Positions 31,966 to 44,441 of a stretch of 46,962 nt of DNA are shown here, in pieces; within the stretch, counting starts at the first letter, position 1, and each line of letters starts with the position of its first letter. A program made the position numbers and the translations under genes. Location of the stretch: assembly GCA_023515795.1 (NCBI GenBank), contig JALGPX010000073.1, forward strand, positions 1-46,962. The letters run 5' to 3'. This DNA comes from Amoeboaphelidium occidentale (Eukaryota; Aphelidiomycota; Aphelidea). The notes beneath the pieces are model-generated. The model saw nothing but the letters and a program-made list of their open reading frames with translations. It searched no databases and was not told where the DNA came from.

Positions 31966-33135
31966 TTACATTGACGATGAAAGTGCTCGAGGACTTGTGC
32001 CTAATCCTGAGTCATCTGATAATGGTGATATATGCTGGGCAGCAGGATGTTTTGATTTAAGCTGGATGGAAGCAAAGACAGCGGTAGCATAATCTTCCGC
32101 TTTCCTTATTTTTGTATGGGTTCCCCTTGAATGATTAGCCTGACTTGTGCTTTCCGCACTTTGACCTGCACTCGCAGAGCTGGGATTGCTTTTGTGTCCT
32201 TTGGCGCTGCTGTATTTTTTTAATTTGATGCTAAGGTCTTGAATTGCTTTAAGCCTTTTCTCTGGACATATATCTTCGATCTTCGAGATTTTACCGTCTC
32301 TCATCCACACAACTCTGTGAGCAAAGTTCTTTAAAGCCATATCGTGGGTGACCATTACCATAGTCATTCCTTCAAGTTAATTATTGATATTAATATAATC
32401 TTACTTTGTTCTGTGTTCAATTTTATCAGGAGGTCAATGATCTTGTGGGAGTTCGATGTGTCCAAATCTCCAGTTGGTTCATCAAGCAGTAGAAGCTCAG
32501 GATTATTCGCTGTAGCTCTAGCAATTGTAACTCTTTGCTGTTCACCTCCAGACAACTGTGAGGGGAAATGGTCTATGCGATGCTCAAGGCCAACGCGTTT
32601 CAGCGACTCCTCGGCAAGTTTTCTTCTGGTACCAGCAGAATGAATACCCTTCAGAGTCATTGGAAGCTCCACATTTTCCACAGCAGTCATCGAAGAGAGT
32701 AAATTGAATGTCTGGAATACAAATCCCAACTTTGAAAGACGAATGTTAGCCAGAACATCGTCTTTGGTTTTTGGCCTTATCGTTTCACCGCATATCTTCA
32801 TTTCGCCCTTTGTGGGTTTATCAATAGTGCCAATGATATTCAGTAAAGAAGTCTTGCCACCGCCAGATGTACCAAATATGATCACCCATTCCCCGTGGTT
32901 GACTGTGAGTGATACACCTCTAAATGTTACAGGCATCAATGAACAGGTGATTATATAATTACCGCAAGGCAGGCACACCTTCCAGGCCGAGTAGGTACGT
33001 CTTGTGGATATTCTTCAGCTCGACAACGGGTTCCTTCTTTGCCTTATTTGCTGGTGTAGGCAGAATGGGTTGTGCAGTTGAAACGACGGACGAGTTGTAA
33101 GTCGAGTCAACGTAAATGCTTTCGATCGCAGCCAT
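31966..33135 (-). CDS. LolD/MacB-type ABC transporter ATPase
   Basis: complement(31966..32369, 32405..32919, 32963..33135), 363 residues; introns 35 and 43 nt. Motifs: Walker A FGTSGGGKTSLLN, Q-loop GFVFQTFNLLSSMTAVENVE, signature LSGGEQQRV, Walker B LLLLDEPTGDLD, and H-loop VMVTHD. The Q-loop and signature spacing are of the bacterial LolD/FtsE/MacB class rather than of usual eukaryotic ABC families. An N-terminal extension (about 45 residues) and a Ser-rich C-terminal tail of about 100 residues are extra. It has no membrane segment; the FtsX-type permease 8 kb away is its likely partner. Confidence 0.88.
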
Positions 33136-33486
33136 ATTGTATGATCAGTAAAAGAGTAAGTAAGAACGGTTGAGCTCGAGAATTAATGTGGGGTGAGCCT
33201 TGGTTACGAGGTCTGATGCGTTGGTTGCCAAGAAGAGTTTGTAGAAATTGGCAGCTGACTTTTCTCTTTTATGACAATCGCAACTGTTCTGGACCGAAGC
33301 GGAAGGTTTTGCCACCGAACACGCGATGGCCCTGTTTACGTGTCACGAAGAGTTCTTAAAGGGAAATTTGAGACCGTTAGGGTAACATGCCCCTTGTCTC
33401 AAACCATTCAGATCGAGATTAATCAGCAAATCGGTAAAGCTAAAGATTGAATAGAAGATGCAACTTTTATTTTTCCGTTATAAAAA
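33136..33486. other. 351-nt stretch between the ABC ATPase start and the ULP1 stop
   Basis: Contains the ABC ATPase 5' region and one 59-codon + strand ORF listed separately. Nothing else was recognised. Confidence 0.5.
33271..33450 (+). CDS. Possible small ORF (59 residues)
   Basis: ATG at 33271 to TGA at 33448-33450. The product starts MTIATVLDRSGRFCHRTRDG and contains PVYVSRRVLKGKFETVRVTC. Composition is mixed and protein-like, and it fills an otherwise empty + strand slot between two minus-strand genes. No family was recognised. An upstream overlapping frame (33187 onward) starts with MWGEPWLRGLMRWLP, so a spliced longer gene is possible. Confidence 0.28.
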   Translation: MTIATVLDRSGRFCHRTRDGPVYVSRRVLKGKFETVRVTCPLSQTIQIEINQQIGKAKD

Positions 33487-35342
33487 TCATCGAATAAGTA
33501 ACTCTGCTTGCGAAATCTCATAGATTAACCGTTGTCTGAAGTACTTCATATGGCTTTGACTGAAATCAAACGGTTCTCCTCTGGAGCTATACTCAGCGAA
33601 AATGCATGTAAAAACTCCACAATCGTATCCATTTTCTTGAGCTGGAATATTTTTGGGCTGTGCAGTTGTCCATCCTGTATAATCAAACGGAGAATTTTTC
33701 TTGTCCATGTGTTCTTCTTGCAAGTACTGCCGAAGAGTACTAACGCATTTTGGATTGCTATTATGCAATGAATCGTAGTATTTAACAGTTTTTTCTCGGA
33801 AATCTATCACTGCTAGTGTCCAATGGTTACCCAAATGAATAGGAACTAATACAATGTCTTTTTCAAATATATCAAACTAGAATATTAAACGCTATAAAAG
33901 AAGATCGATATCGAGTACCTTTTTAGTCCATCGACAAACAGTGTTGTATCCCTTTAAGAGTTTCGGGTAGAAGAACGTGTTGAACGCATGGATTTTCGGT
34001 AGACGATAAACATTAGGATCCTTGTCTGCCATTTCTGCATTCTTAACTTGTCGTTCCATAAGAAGTTCCATATAAAAATTTATCAATTCATCGTCAAGCC
34101 ATCCTCTATCCGACAGTCGACTCAGACTTTTGTACTCGATAGGTATTCGAAATTTCTTGATAATCTCACCAGTTCTTGTGGCCATGGCAATTTTTATCTT
34201 AACATTTAATAATCATAAAAAAGTAAGCGTAAAACCTTTTGAAGATGTTCTGTTGTAAGTTCAGGGAAATTGTTCCACGATTTCTTTGGTTGAGCTAGTG
34301 AAACTGCTGATTCAGTCTCTTTCAGTACCTTTTCCTTTTCTTCTTGTAGAGCTTTCTGTATACGTTCATCTTCTTCATCCTCGTTTCTCCATGATGTAGT
34401 CAAACCCATCATTTTATCACGTAGTTCCTTCACCCATTGTTGTTCCCTTATAAAAGTAACAGGAGGCGGTGGCACTTGAACTTTTCTAGTGATATCTGCA
34501 AAAGAGACATCGGCCCTTGTTTCATAAGCACTCTGACTGTCAGAACCAGTATCACTCAGATAAGCATCGGAAAACAAAGAAGCATTCGATGTGTGACTTA
34601 GTGTGCTCTGAGGGCGGGTAAAATCCATGGTTCTAGCTGAACTTGAAAATCTTTCTCTTCCAAGTGTAGAAAGAGTATTGCCGCCTCCATTCCTAACCGA
34701 CAACGAGTCAATACTCATTCTGGATTCCGATCGTTCTGATCCTGTGTCTGATCCAGCAACATACAACTGTCCATCCTTGGAAACTTTCAACCGACCACTG
34801 TCCACCAGCGAAACGTAATCATTCTTGCTGTTTCCTAAATATTTTCTGTACTCAGTCTCAAACTCGATCAATTCCATCAAGTCTCGCCTCGTCGAAGTGT
34901 AACCTTCTCGCAACAGAGTTGTATAATTCTGCTTAACAAATGACTTTGAGAGTTTCTGTAATTCAGTCTTGTGGTGCTTCACTTTAGCCCTGTCCCTAAG
35001 CTGATTCATTTTCGCTGTCGAAGCGCCATGAATGTGGTCTTGCAAGCTGAATGTCTTCTTTAGAGGAACCAACGGAACTTTGAACTTAATTGGCTCCTGC
35101 TGCGGCTGGCTTATTTCCGGAGATATTTTCGCATCGAGTTTATCCTCTTCTTCAGCTGCGGCATGGCTTCCAAATCCAAATGAATGGATTAAAGTTCGAG
35201 CCTTTTTAAAGAGCGATTCCGTAAACGATCCCCCGTCACCGGAACCTTCGACATCTCCGCCAGTGGACAGGGGCCGCTTTGAATTCTTTCCAGGTTCCCC
35301 GCCTTCGTCCATTTTATTAGAAAATTTCCGCTGAACAGACAT
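33487..35342 (-). CDS. ULP1: SUMO protease Ulp1/SENP (C48 family)
   Basis: complement(33487..33876, 33919..34197, 34236..35342), 591 residues; introns 42 and 38 nt, the second with a weak GTTTTA donor. The N-terminal 370 residues are low-complexity and Ser-rich, with EQQWVKELRDKMMGL and a helical Glu/Lys stretch before the protease. The catalytic domain has WLDDELINFYMELL, the His in GNHWTLAVID, Asp in YYDSLH, Gln in AQENGYDCGVF and Cys in the same motif, so the triad is complete. It matures SUMO and removes it from targets. The start at 35342 is the first ATG after the COOH-proximal stop of the upstream frame; a start at 35306 is possible. Confidence 0.92.
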
Positions 35343-35394
35343 AAATGATCTGAAGCAATTTTTCTGTTCAACTTTTGCTTTCACCGCAACAGAA
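35343..35394. promoter_or_regulatory. 52-nt divergent region between ULP1 and VTA1
   Basis: Short start-to-start spacer. No motif was recognised. Confidence 0.35.
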
Positions 35395-36287
35395 ATGGCC
35401 ACGCAGACTTTCACTGTGCCACCAGCGCAGCTCTCAGAATTAAAACAGGCAGCTGCATTTATCAACAGAGCAAATGAAGTAGCAAATCATGAACAAGTTA
35501 TCGCTTACTATTGTGTTTATCATGGGCTCAAATTAGCGCTGAAGGTGCCTCGTAACAAAGATATCACTGCGTACCTGGGACAATTAATGGATGAACTTGA
35601 ACAAGTAAATGATCTCAGTGGCCTTTGACTTCTTACAATCTTTTGTAGTTTAAAAAGAATGTTCCGAATAAGGAAGCAATAACGAATGATTTGGTTGGTC
35701 AGAGCATCGTGGAGGAATTCGCTTTGAAAGTATTCGCAAAAGCCGATAATGAAGATCGCGCTACGACGCCTACAAAGAAGACCGCCGTTACATTTTTGGC
35801 TGCGAGTATTTTTATGGAAGTTTTGAGGGTGTTCTCTGCTGAGGGCGGAGAATTGGACGATGAAATTGAGGAGAAGATTAAATACGCAAAATGGAAAGCT
35901 GCTGATATTATGAAGTCTTTGAGAGAAGGGAAAGTTCCTATTAGCGGTCCACCTGGTGGAAGTAACGACGCAGAAGTCTCAGCGCAAACAAATGCTCCAA
36001 ATGATCAAGACATGGTTACAAGTCCCAATACATCACAGCCTTCTATGCCTCCGCCAAAATCTCCTACTGTAGTGCAGACTATTCAACCACCTGCTCCTGT
36101 GCCTCAGCCTGCAGTGTTTCAGCCAGTTCAAACAAGCGCGCCTGGTGTCTTTCTTGACCCTGCTTTGTCTGAACAAGCCCAAAAATTCTGTCGGTACGCA
36201 ATAAGTTCTTTGCAATACGATGATGTAAATTCAGCGCTTGATAACTTGGAGAAGGCAGCTGCTCTATTAAGGCCTTTTAAAAAATAG
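35395..36287 (+). CDS. VTA1: ESCRT-III regulator Vta1/LIP5
   Basis: join(35395..35604, 35649..36287), 282 residues, with a 44-nt intron. Two N-terminal MIT-like helical bundles: NEVANHEQVIAYYCVYHGLK and KKTAVTFLAASIFMEVLRVF followed by EEKIKYAKWKAADIMKSLREG. A Pro-rich linker leads to a C-terminal Vps4-binding hairpin, SEQAQKFCRYAISSLQYDDV and NSALDNLEKAAALL. Vta1 activates the Vps4 ATPase that recycles ESCRT-III on endosomes. The layout and length match the family. It converges with NAA40 at 7 nt. Confidence 0.93.
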
Positions 36288-36294
36288 ACACTCT

Positions 36295-36973
36295 TCAGTC
36301 CAGATATTTCCGCATGATTTTGTAGTCAAAGTTAACTGCTTCTTCTGCGTCCAAATATACACTGGGAGAAGTTTCATCATCAACGAAACCCTGTTTTGTG
36401 TAGAAATTAATGGCTGATACGTTACTATTAAATACCGTCAACATAATCTTAATTACATTCTGATGAGTGTTTGCGATCATGCATTCAAGTTCATTTAGGA
36501 GCGAACTGCCAATACCGCGCTTTTGATGTTGAGCTCTTATTTGAAGTTCCATGATGTATGCGACAAGCTCTTCCGAGAATCCATCGTTATCTTTAGGAGA
36601 GTCTGCAGTGAGCGAAGGTTCTACAGAGATTTGGAATATCAAAAGCCCTGTGATATCATTCGTTGTATTGTCTTTTATAAGCAGATAATGATTATCGACT
36701 GATTCAACTTCTGCTACCTTCTTCGATCCATCCCAACCCCAAGAGGAAGCTTCGTAAATTGACTTCATATTTGTTTCAACTATCGAGAATATTTCGGTCC
36801 GTTTATCATTAGGAATATCAGATATCGAGTGAGCAAATGTGATGTTTGATCCCTTTGGCTTGTAAACTTGTAGCTCCTGATGAATGACTGAATTAGAAAA
36901 CGTCCTTTAAACATACTTTGCGTAATTGAACTCTCAGCGTTATGAGCTCTTTGTGTCTTTCTTCGAAATTCAT
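36295..36973 (-). CDS. NAA40: Histone N-terminal acetyltransferase NAA40 (NatD)
   Basis: complement(36295..36876, 36917..36973), 212 residues, with a 40-nt intron. The first exon MNFEERHKELITLRVQLRK splices in frame to ELQVYKPKGSNITFAHSISD, then KSIYEASSWGWDGSKK as in NAA40. The GNAT acetyl-CoA motif is QKRGIGSSLL, followed by KIMLTVFNSNVSAINFYTKQ and GF. NatD acetylates the N-terminal Ser of histones H2A and H4. The first exon lacks its own long ORF, so the upstream part was recovered from splicing. Confidence 0.88.
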
Positions 36974-37077
36974 AGTTAAAAGTAGAATTTAGTGCACAGC
37001 AAGTGCAAGACGACTTCTGTTCGCTTGTCTCGATCAAAATCAAGCAACAAAAGCTGCAATTACGCCCCCACCTTTAT

Positions 37078-40000
37078 TCACGATCTTAAAAGCCTCTTCA
37101 GTTCGTTCTCTAAATCATTCAGCTCTTGCAAGATATCATCTGCCTCGGTTCTTGCCATCATTTGTTGGTCTTTAATTAAGTTGGAGAATGTCAACAATTT
37201 AGCCAACAAGAAATCAGCACCCTTAATAAGCTGATTCTTGAGAACTATTTCGCATAAATAGAATACCCTTCGCTTGATAATGTAAAGCGCAGAGATAAAT
37301 GAATCGAAAGGAGCTGTTTTCTCTTCGATTAAACTCTCATAAGCCTTCACCAACTCTTCAATTCCGAAACCACCTCCTGTTTGATCACACAGAGCCTCGA
37401 TTATCCACTTGTGTTCAGGCAAGCTCAATACGTCGTCGGAGCTGAACACGATCCTTGCTTCCAATTCATACAAAACATCATTCAATGGAAATACAAAGGT
37501 ATTTGCGTATTTGATAGACAATTCTTGAAGAATAGGATGCAGCTGCAGAGGAGCAGCTAAATACTTGTCGAAAAGATTACCCCATGTTTGAACTATTAAT
37601 GCAGGTTCATTCTGGAAGTTGCTCACAAAGAAAATGTCAAGTTTCAAAACATCCAATCCTTCAGACTCTGCTAAATTGTACAATTCTGTGATGGTGAAAA
37701 GCCTTTGGTTAAGTTGATGTTTTGTAGAAGCATCTTGAACCTGTTTCATTAGTTCCCACTGTACATTAGCAACATCCAACAAATCTTGAACTTCCAACAT
37801 GACATCTTCCAAGTTCGCTACTGATCTGCCGATATTAAGGCATAACGTAAGGAGTTCAATACGCTTGTCTAATTCAGCTGGAAATCTGTCATTAGTAGCT
37901 AATTCATGTAATTTCGAAACAGCATGGTCGAATTCTTTACGGCATCTGTACACGAGACACAAATACAACCCAAACTCTGATCTCTTGTACTGACGTTGCT
38001 CTAGGTATTGAAGCAAGAAGGGAATATCATCAACCAAATTCTGCTTTACCATGAAAATCAACTTCTTAATATCCAGCAAGTAATCAAAAAGAACAGTCAT
38101 AAAAGATTCATCCTTCGATTTGTACACTGCCTGAAACAACGGGGAACACTTGAACAACCTAGGATAGATATCTGATTCTGCTTGTCCTTTCGCAGACTCA
38201 ACCGAACTTGTCAAGTATTTGTCGATGATTGTGAGCAAATAGTTGTAAAATGCTGATCGATGTTGAACTGAATGGAGCTGTGAACACTTTAGACACAACG
38301 CTGCAGTTCCTTCCAAATAACCGAGTTCTTGATACGCTTCGCATACGTTCTCTACTTGGTCCAAAGTAAGAGCTTGAGCTGCTTCTGAAAATAAATCCAA
38401 CGATTTGGCAAGCTTAGCCTTTGTGTCGACACCTGCAGTTGCTAGTGCGCATTCTGCTAATAATTGCTTGGCCTAAAATGTTAATTCAAATGACTCCAGG
38501 TCTTACTTTGTAAACTTTTAGGTCATTAGTATTAAAAAATTCCCCACAGCATTGTTGCAAATGGGAACAAACAGAATCAACATTCAAGCCACACTTGATT
38601 ATGTCGTCTATAAATCTTCGCCCGATTTCTTTAATCATTTCTTTACCATTGGAAGTAAATACCAGATCAAACAAGGACATTTGCATTTGGCTCGTAATTA
38701 CTTCGGTTAAGGTCGTATTGCCAAAATCTGCTTGTTGTTGAATTTTGATTCCATTTGATGAGGCAATCATGGAAAGCTCATTGGAATTGTATCCATGCAT
38801 TGAGATAGTACCATTCAATACCATAGAGAGGAAACTGCAACCGTCTCTGATGCTCTTTACAAGTTGTAATAATCCTTGAACTGCCTGTACAGCTTGTTGA
38901 TGCTGCTGCTGAGGCGCTTGAGCCATCAAACCTTGTCGCTGTTGTTGAAATCCCACTGAACCAGATGAAACAGCGCTTAGGACGCTAACTAGATGCTTCT
39001 CAAGTTTGTCAAGTCTCACAATAACATATCCAAAAGCTGAAGTATCCTTCAAATGAAATAATTCATGAATAGGACATGTGACAACACCATCTATCAAACG
39101 CCCAACGTACACCAAATACGATTTCCACCAATTAATGTCACCTTGTATTGCAGAACCGTAAGCAGAAACTTGAGGTTCCAATGAAGCTGATTGAAACTTA
39201 CTCAATAACTGCAGTACTTGATTTTTTAGCCCAACATTTCCCAAAGATTCGACATCGCTGGAATCACACAAAAGAGAAAGTAATACGCAAACAATATCTT
39301 CAGAAAAGGATGTGCCGCTGACATCTTTAATAGATTGCAACTGCTTAACGAAGAAATCAGCCAAGTTCAGCTTCTTGTACACACGAACACTCTTGTTACT
39401 CAAAACCACAATTTCTCTCTTGGCACCCTTCACAACTTCATACTTGACTTCATTACTGAAATTTTCATATTTTTCATTCTCTAGAACATCCCAAACCCTT
39501 TCTCCATCATCCTCAAAGTAAACAGAAACCAATTCTCCCAATGTATTGCTTCTATACTTTGCAGGATCAAGTGATGAGACCAAACACAAGTTTCTGTTAA
39601 CACTTTGAGCGTTACCCGATGCAAAATAGAGTCCGTTGCTGTAATAGCAGGTATCAAAAATACAAAACGGTAAAAGCGATGAGGCTTGAGAAGAATTAGA
39701 ATCTTCAAAAGAAGGCAAGTTTCGGGTATTAATTAGAGTCAATTGATAATGCATAAACTTAAAGTACAATCTCCTGCCTCTGTTCGAAACTGCAACCACA
39801 GCGACAGAATCAAATTTGGTCTTTTTCTCTTGCTCTTCCACAAATATATCAACCACCCTTTCATCCTTGTGAGAATCAACAGAGTTATTCAAGTCTACTT
39901 TGCACACGTACTTCAAAGTGGCACGATCTTTTTCATAAATAACTTCATATAGCTCCAATAGCCCAGACTCCTTGAAAGAGTAAAATACGTTGCGCGTACG

Positions 40001-40813
40001 ATCATACGACAATTTAAGAATGCAATCGTTCATGCCCTGCGAAGTGACAAGAAACGTCGGCATGAAGTATGAAAGAATGTTCCTAGTCAAATTCTTTAAA
40101 TAGCATTTTCTTTTGAAGAATCCTTCCTCCCTCTCGTAAACCATTTCGTAAATGTTTCCACTCTTCGAACCAAGAAAGACTTGACCATTGAATGAGTGAG
40201 TGCAAATGAAAACTTCATCTTCAGGAACTGAAACAGAAATATCAGTCGAATAAACATCGTTTTCCATTAAAGACAAAAGAAATACTTTTCTGGTGGAAGC
40301 GACTGCAATTAAAGGGATGCGATTATCTTGCAAAGGACCAGTGGCATCAGAGACTTGATCTCCGCTATCCACAAATATTCCCCGGTGACTCAAAAACACA
40401 TTCGAAACGCACGTAATAATCGCAGATGAGTCATCCTCTTCAAGACAAAAGAAATTATTCCCATCGTAGTCGAATATGAAAAGCTTGTAATCGACAGCGG
40501 CCCAGATCTTGTCTTTAGCTGATCGGATTAGTCCCATGAATATTTTACTCTCTGCGGAGTCAATTTCAGCCAATAGGAACGCAGGAAGGGAATATTTTGT
40601 CTTCAGCTCGACTAATTTGGTGTATTTATAATAAGAGTCTAGCTAATTAATCATTGAACGGTGTGATCAGCGCTTACTCTTGGTCTTTAATTCCTGCTTG
40701 TCCTCATTGATAATAGCGAGCAGGTTGGAAGACAATGACAGCGGATTTAAATGTGACTGCTGTTGTTGCTGCTGCTGTTGTTGTTGCAGTAATTGTGGTT
40801 GCTGCGTTAACAT
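37078..40813 (-). CDS. NUP170: Inner-ring nucleoporin Nup155/Nup170
   Basis: complement(37078..38472, 38507..40638, 40678..40813), 1220 residues; introns 34 and 39 nt. A poly-Gln N-terminus leads to YSLPAFLLAEIDSAESKIFM and KIWAAVDYKLFIFDYDGNNF, the start of the Nup155/170 beta-propeller. The propeller continues to about residue 450 and is followed by an alpha solenoid with a Gln-rich insert (QQQRQGLMAQAPQQQHQQ). The C-terminal third (SEAAQALTLDQVENVCEAYQ and AESEGLDVLKLDIFFVSNFQ) matches the family. It is a scaffold of the nuclear pore inner ring. The first exon is inferred from a GTAAGC...GCTAG intron. The stop is followed by AATAAA. Confidence 0.9.
40757..40788 (+). repeat. Trinucleotide tract encoding poly-Gln in the Nup155/170 N-terminus
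   Basis: Mixed CTG/TTG triplets read CAG/CAA on the coding strand and encode about ten Gln. Other Gln-rich tracts occur in the same protein, in FIP1 and in the 5.2-kb gene. Confidence 0.7.
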
Positions 40814-40930
40814 GTCGATGAAATCTCCGGATTCGGTCACAAGAGAAGTTTGATCAGGAGCTTTCGCAGCTTAAAGCATTAAGGAAAGCAGAAGAAAACA
40901 TATTTAAAGCATTTATTGAATTTGGTAGTT

Positions 40931-43900
40931 TTATCCTCGAAGGATTATTGCTATAGGTTTGTGACTGTATTCGCGAATCGGAAGGTAAGAGCCAAGCACT
41001 CCTAGAGCTATTGAAGCAAAGAACATGATTACGAATAGAACACCAGGAAAATTAAACTCGAATGCCATCTCACTGAACAGAAGATTTTGCAACGTTACCG
41101 TGATGGCCGTAAATATGCCCAGAACAGTGCCAAGTAGAATGCTGCTGAAAATAACAGAAAGTGCTTCGTAAATGTACAATCTAGTCACAGCAAAATTTGT
41201 CATTCCAATAGCTCTAAGTACACCTAATTCCCATGCGTTCTCTCTTATATTCGCAGTAAAGGAGAGGAATAAAACAAAAAATGAGAATATAATTCCAATT
41301 AAAGCAACAATATAGAACAAGATCATTAAAAAGTCTGCAGCTTCAACAGTGCTTGCGATTTGCGACTGTAAATTAGTAACAACAAACTTGTCATTTTCCA
41401 GTACATTTGTCAACTGAAAAGCAAAAGATTCTAGATCCCTCCTCGAGACGAAGTCCTTCATTCTGATCAGTACCTTTTCATATCTTGCAGTCCTAATAGT
41501 AGTCTCATTATTGCATCTCTGTACATAGCCATAGAGAAGATTATAATTCTCAATAGAAATCAGAATCGGAGCGTTCTGCGAAACAAATCTGTTTATACCT
41601 GGAAACCCGGATAACTTCTTCATAAATGCGACTGGTTTAGCCAAGAACTTATCAACTGATGATTTCAATTTAGCAGAAAATCCAACAGAGAACGTAATAT
41701 TGTCATTAATAACCAACTGAGCAGAAGATTTGTATGAGGCTGGCATGATGACAGGAATAGTAATGTTTGGAGGTTGAAGAGGATCGTCTTGGAGCATTGC
41801 AGCAGTTGTATTAAAAGCTGAATCATAAATCATTGCATTAGATCTAATGTCGAATTCAAAAGGAACAGAATAAGGCTCGTAATAAGAAAATAGGGCTTGT
41901 ACAGCATCCCTTTGTCCTCTTGTGTAATTGAAAGAAATCGAAGGACTAAATTCATCAAACACATAGTATTTCTGCATTGCAACATTCAAGTAATTACTTT
42001 CGACTCCATAAACTTGCGATCTTGCTCCTGTCAATCCAGCAATTCTATAATATTAGCTTTAATCTAAACGCGATTACCGTTGAACTTGAGAGCCTTGAAC
42101 TGGAAAGTATGATCTCAGAGGGAAAGTAACAAAAGTAAAATCTTCCACAAGATCTGTATTTGTTGCCAAGAAAATCCTCAGTTTATCCTCAGGAATGAAC
42201 AAATCAAAATTTGGTGCTGTGACAATGATATCAGATCCAAAAGCAGCTGAAAGATTCTCACTTAAAGAGTTGATTTGCAAGTCAAACATGGCAGCAGCTA
42301 GAACAATGTAACCAACACACAATGTAAACATCAGGGAAGTTTTTCGGTTTCGGCTCACATGGCCAGCAAGGTTTTTCAACACAACATGAGTGAGAAAACG
42401 ATCTCCAGTACAGAAGGTCATAATAGTTGCAAAACCCTGTCCAATGACGGATTGTAATGCATCAGAAATCAGAACGAGACCAATGAACATACCCAAAAGA
42501 ATGCAAGTGAATATTCTGAAGAAGATATCGAGCCTGTTAAGGGCAAAAGATAGCGGAATCATATAGTAAACTAGGAATCCAACGACAACCATAAGAATTG
42601 AAATTATTGTTGTAGTAGGAGATAGACCAAGTTTCTCAAGTTCTTGAATCTTGATCACAGTATCGAATGTTGTGTTGTGGTAAACATCTAGCGCATCTCT
42701 AATAGTTTTGCCCAAAGCTCTTCTAATCGGAACGATAACACCGATAACTGGAAGAAATAAACCCAGAAAGAAACCCAAGAGAACGCTCCCTGTATCGATA
42801 GTAAAATCCATTGGAGCTGCAGAATATGTGGAAATGATGTAACCGATTGGTATGAAAGCAAGGTAACATAACAGCAACCCAAAAAGAATACCAGGAATAG
42901 CAAACAACATAGCTTGAAGAGTCAAAAGTAAAACTAAATGGCCGGACTTCAAACCAAGAGATCGTAGAATACCAAACTCAAATGTTTTTTCTTCAGTGTC
43001 ACTCAACAACAGAGACGTCACCAGAATCACCGACAATAGCACCAAAACACATGTTACTGTAAAGAACAGTTCATCAACAAAAATGCGAAGAAATTGTATG
43101 GCATTCAAGGCTTCAGATAGTGGAACTATAACCATGGTGCTAAAATTTATACCAAGTCTTTTCATTACCTCATTCGTCTTATCGATCATTGTAAGTGTTC
43201 TTTTTTCATTGGTTTCAGTGTAAATACGACTTCTATCGTTCAAATTTACAACAACTGACATTGCATACTCATCAATGTTAAAATCAAATGTGAAGACGCC
43301 TTTTAAAACAGGAGAAATATTCGAAAAAGGATCATTGATGAGAGTTTGAGCAAACGATTTCTCTAAAACTATAACATTGCCCAAAGATGAAGGAAATTTC
43401 CCAAAAGACTGCTCAATAGCATCAGCGACAATAACATCTCGTGACAAAACAAAAGGACCAATTGATGATAGATTGAACAAATCACTTATTCTAACACTAA
43501 CTGTGCTTGAAGTGTTTGTTAAATTGAGAAATGAAGCCACAATGGATCTAGTTGGATCAGGAAGACTGTTGAATATTGGCAAAGGAACTTCAATGGTCTG
43601 ATTAAAATCAATAAAACCAGGACCACCATTCGCTGGAAAGACAGACGAATTTCCTGACTGTCCACCAGGCATAAAACCATTTGTTTCATCATTAGGACTA
43701 GCAAATCCTCGAGCCAAGTCAAATTCAATTCTAATCGCCTCTCCATGATTTGGCCGAATTCCTAAAACACGAAGAAGAGGAGCTGAAACATGCGCCTCTC
43801 CGTCACCGAGTGCTCTGTAAGGCCAACCACGAGCAAGACCAATATAATTCTCATAATCACTGTCAATTACGACAATTGTAACAGCAGAGCTTGTATTCGT

Positions 43901-44323
43901 GCTAACGGCTGTCACATTTGCCAAACCAATCCAACGCGCAGCAGCTCCAGAAACCGAAGGGGAATTAGCCAGAGTAGAATTAATCAGAGTGTAGTTTAAG
44001 AGGGGTATGGCGCTTGTCCCTGCAATATCAGGCAGCAGAAGCACATCGAATGAGCCAATAGAATCCTCTGCGAGTTTCAAGAATATCAAGCCAGTCCTAT
44101 TAAGAGCATTCTGCAACAAAGTCAGAAACATAACAACCAGAAATACGGTAGCCAAGCCAATAAAGAAAGAGCGCTTGTTTCGTGCATTGTCATTCAGAAT
44201 GTACTCAGCTAGAACTTTCAGCGTGCCCCACCAAGACATCATTTTAATTCTAAGCAAGTTCCATAATTCACTTCGTGGGCCTTTAGAGTCCTTTTTCTTG
44301 TCGTTATTTTCCCTTATAGTCAT
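40931..44323 (-). CDS. Large FtsX/MacB-type ABC permease
   Basis: complement(40931..42044, 42078..44323), 1119 residues, with a 33-nt intron. The architecture is two FtsX/MacB units: one membrane helix near residue 50 (FFIGLATVFLVVMFLTLL), a large extracytoplasmic domain, a cluster of three helices (about 425-550) plus two more (about 575-640), a second single helix (SLMFTLCVGYIVLAAAMF), another large periplasm-like domain, and three final helices. LAFIPIGYIIST and GVLRAIGMTNF/GILRSLGLKS are FtsX signatures. These proteins move lipids, lipoproteins or signals in bacteria without classical substrate pores. The LolD-type ATPase at 31966-33135 is the likely partner. Confidence 0.85.
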
Positions 44324-44441
44324 TTATGATGTTCTAATTGAGAAGATTGAACCTGTTTCAATGTTGCGCCAAAAATTGTGACTTGCGTTGAATCAAGTTT
44401 TCTTGCTTTCGACTTTTAACGATACTTCTTACTCTTGTCAA

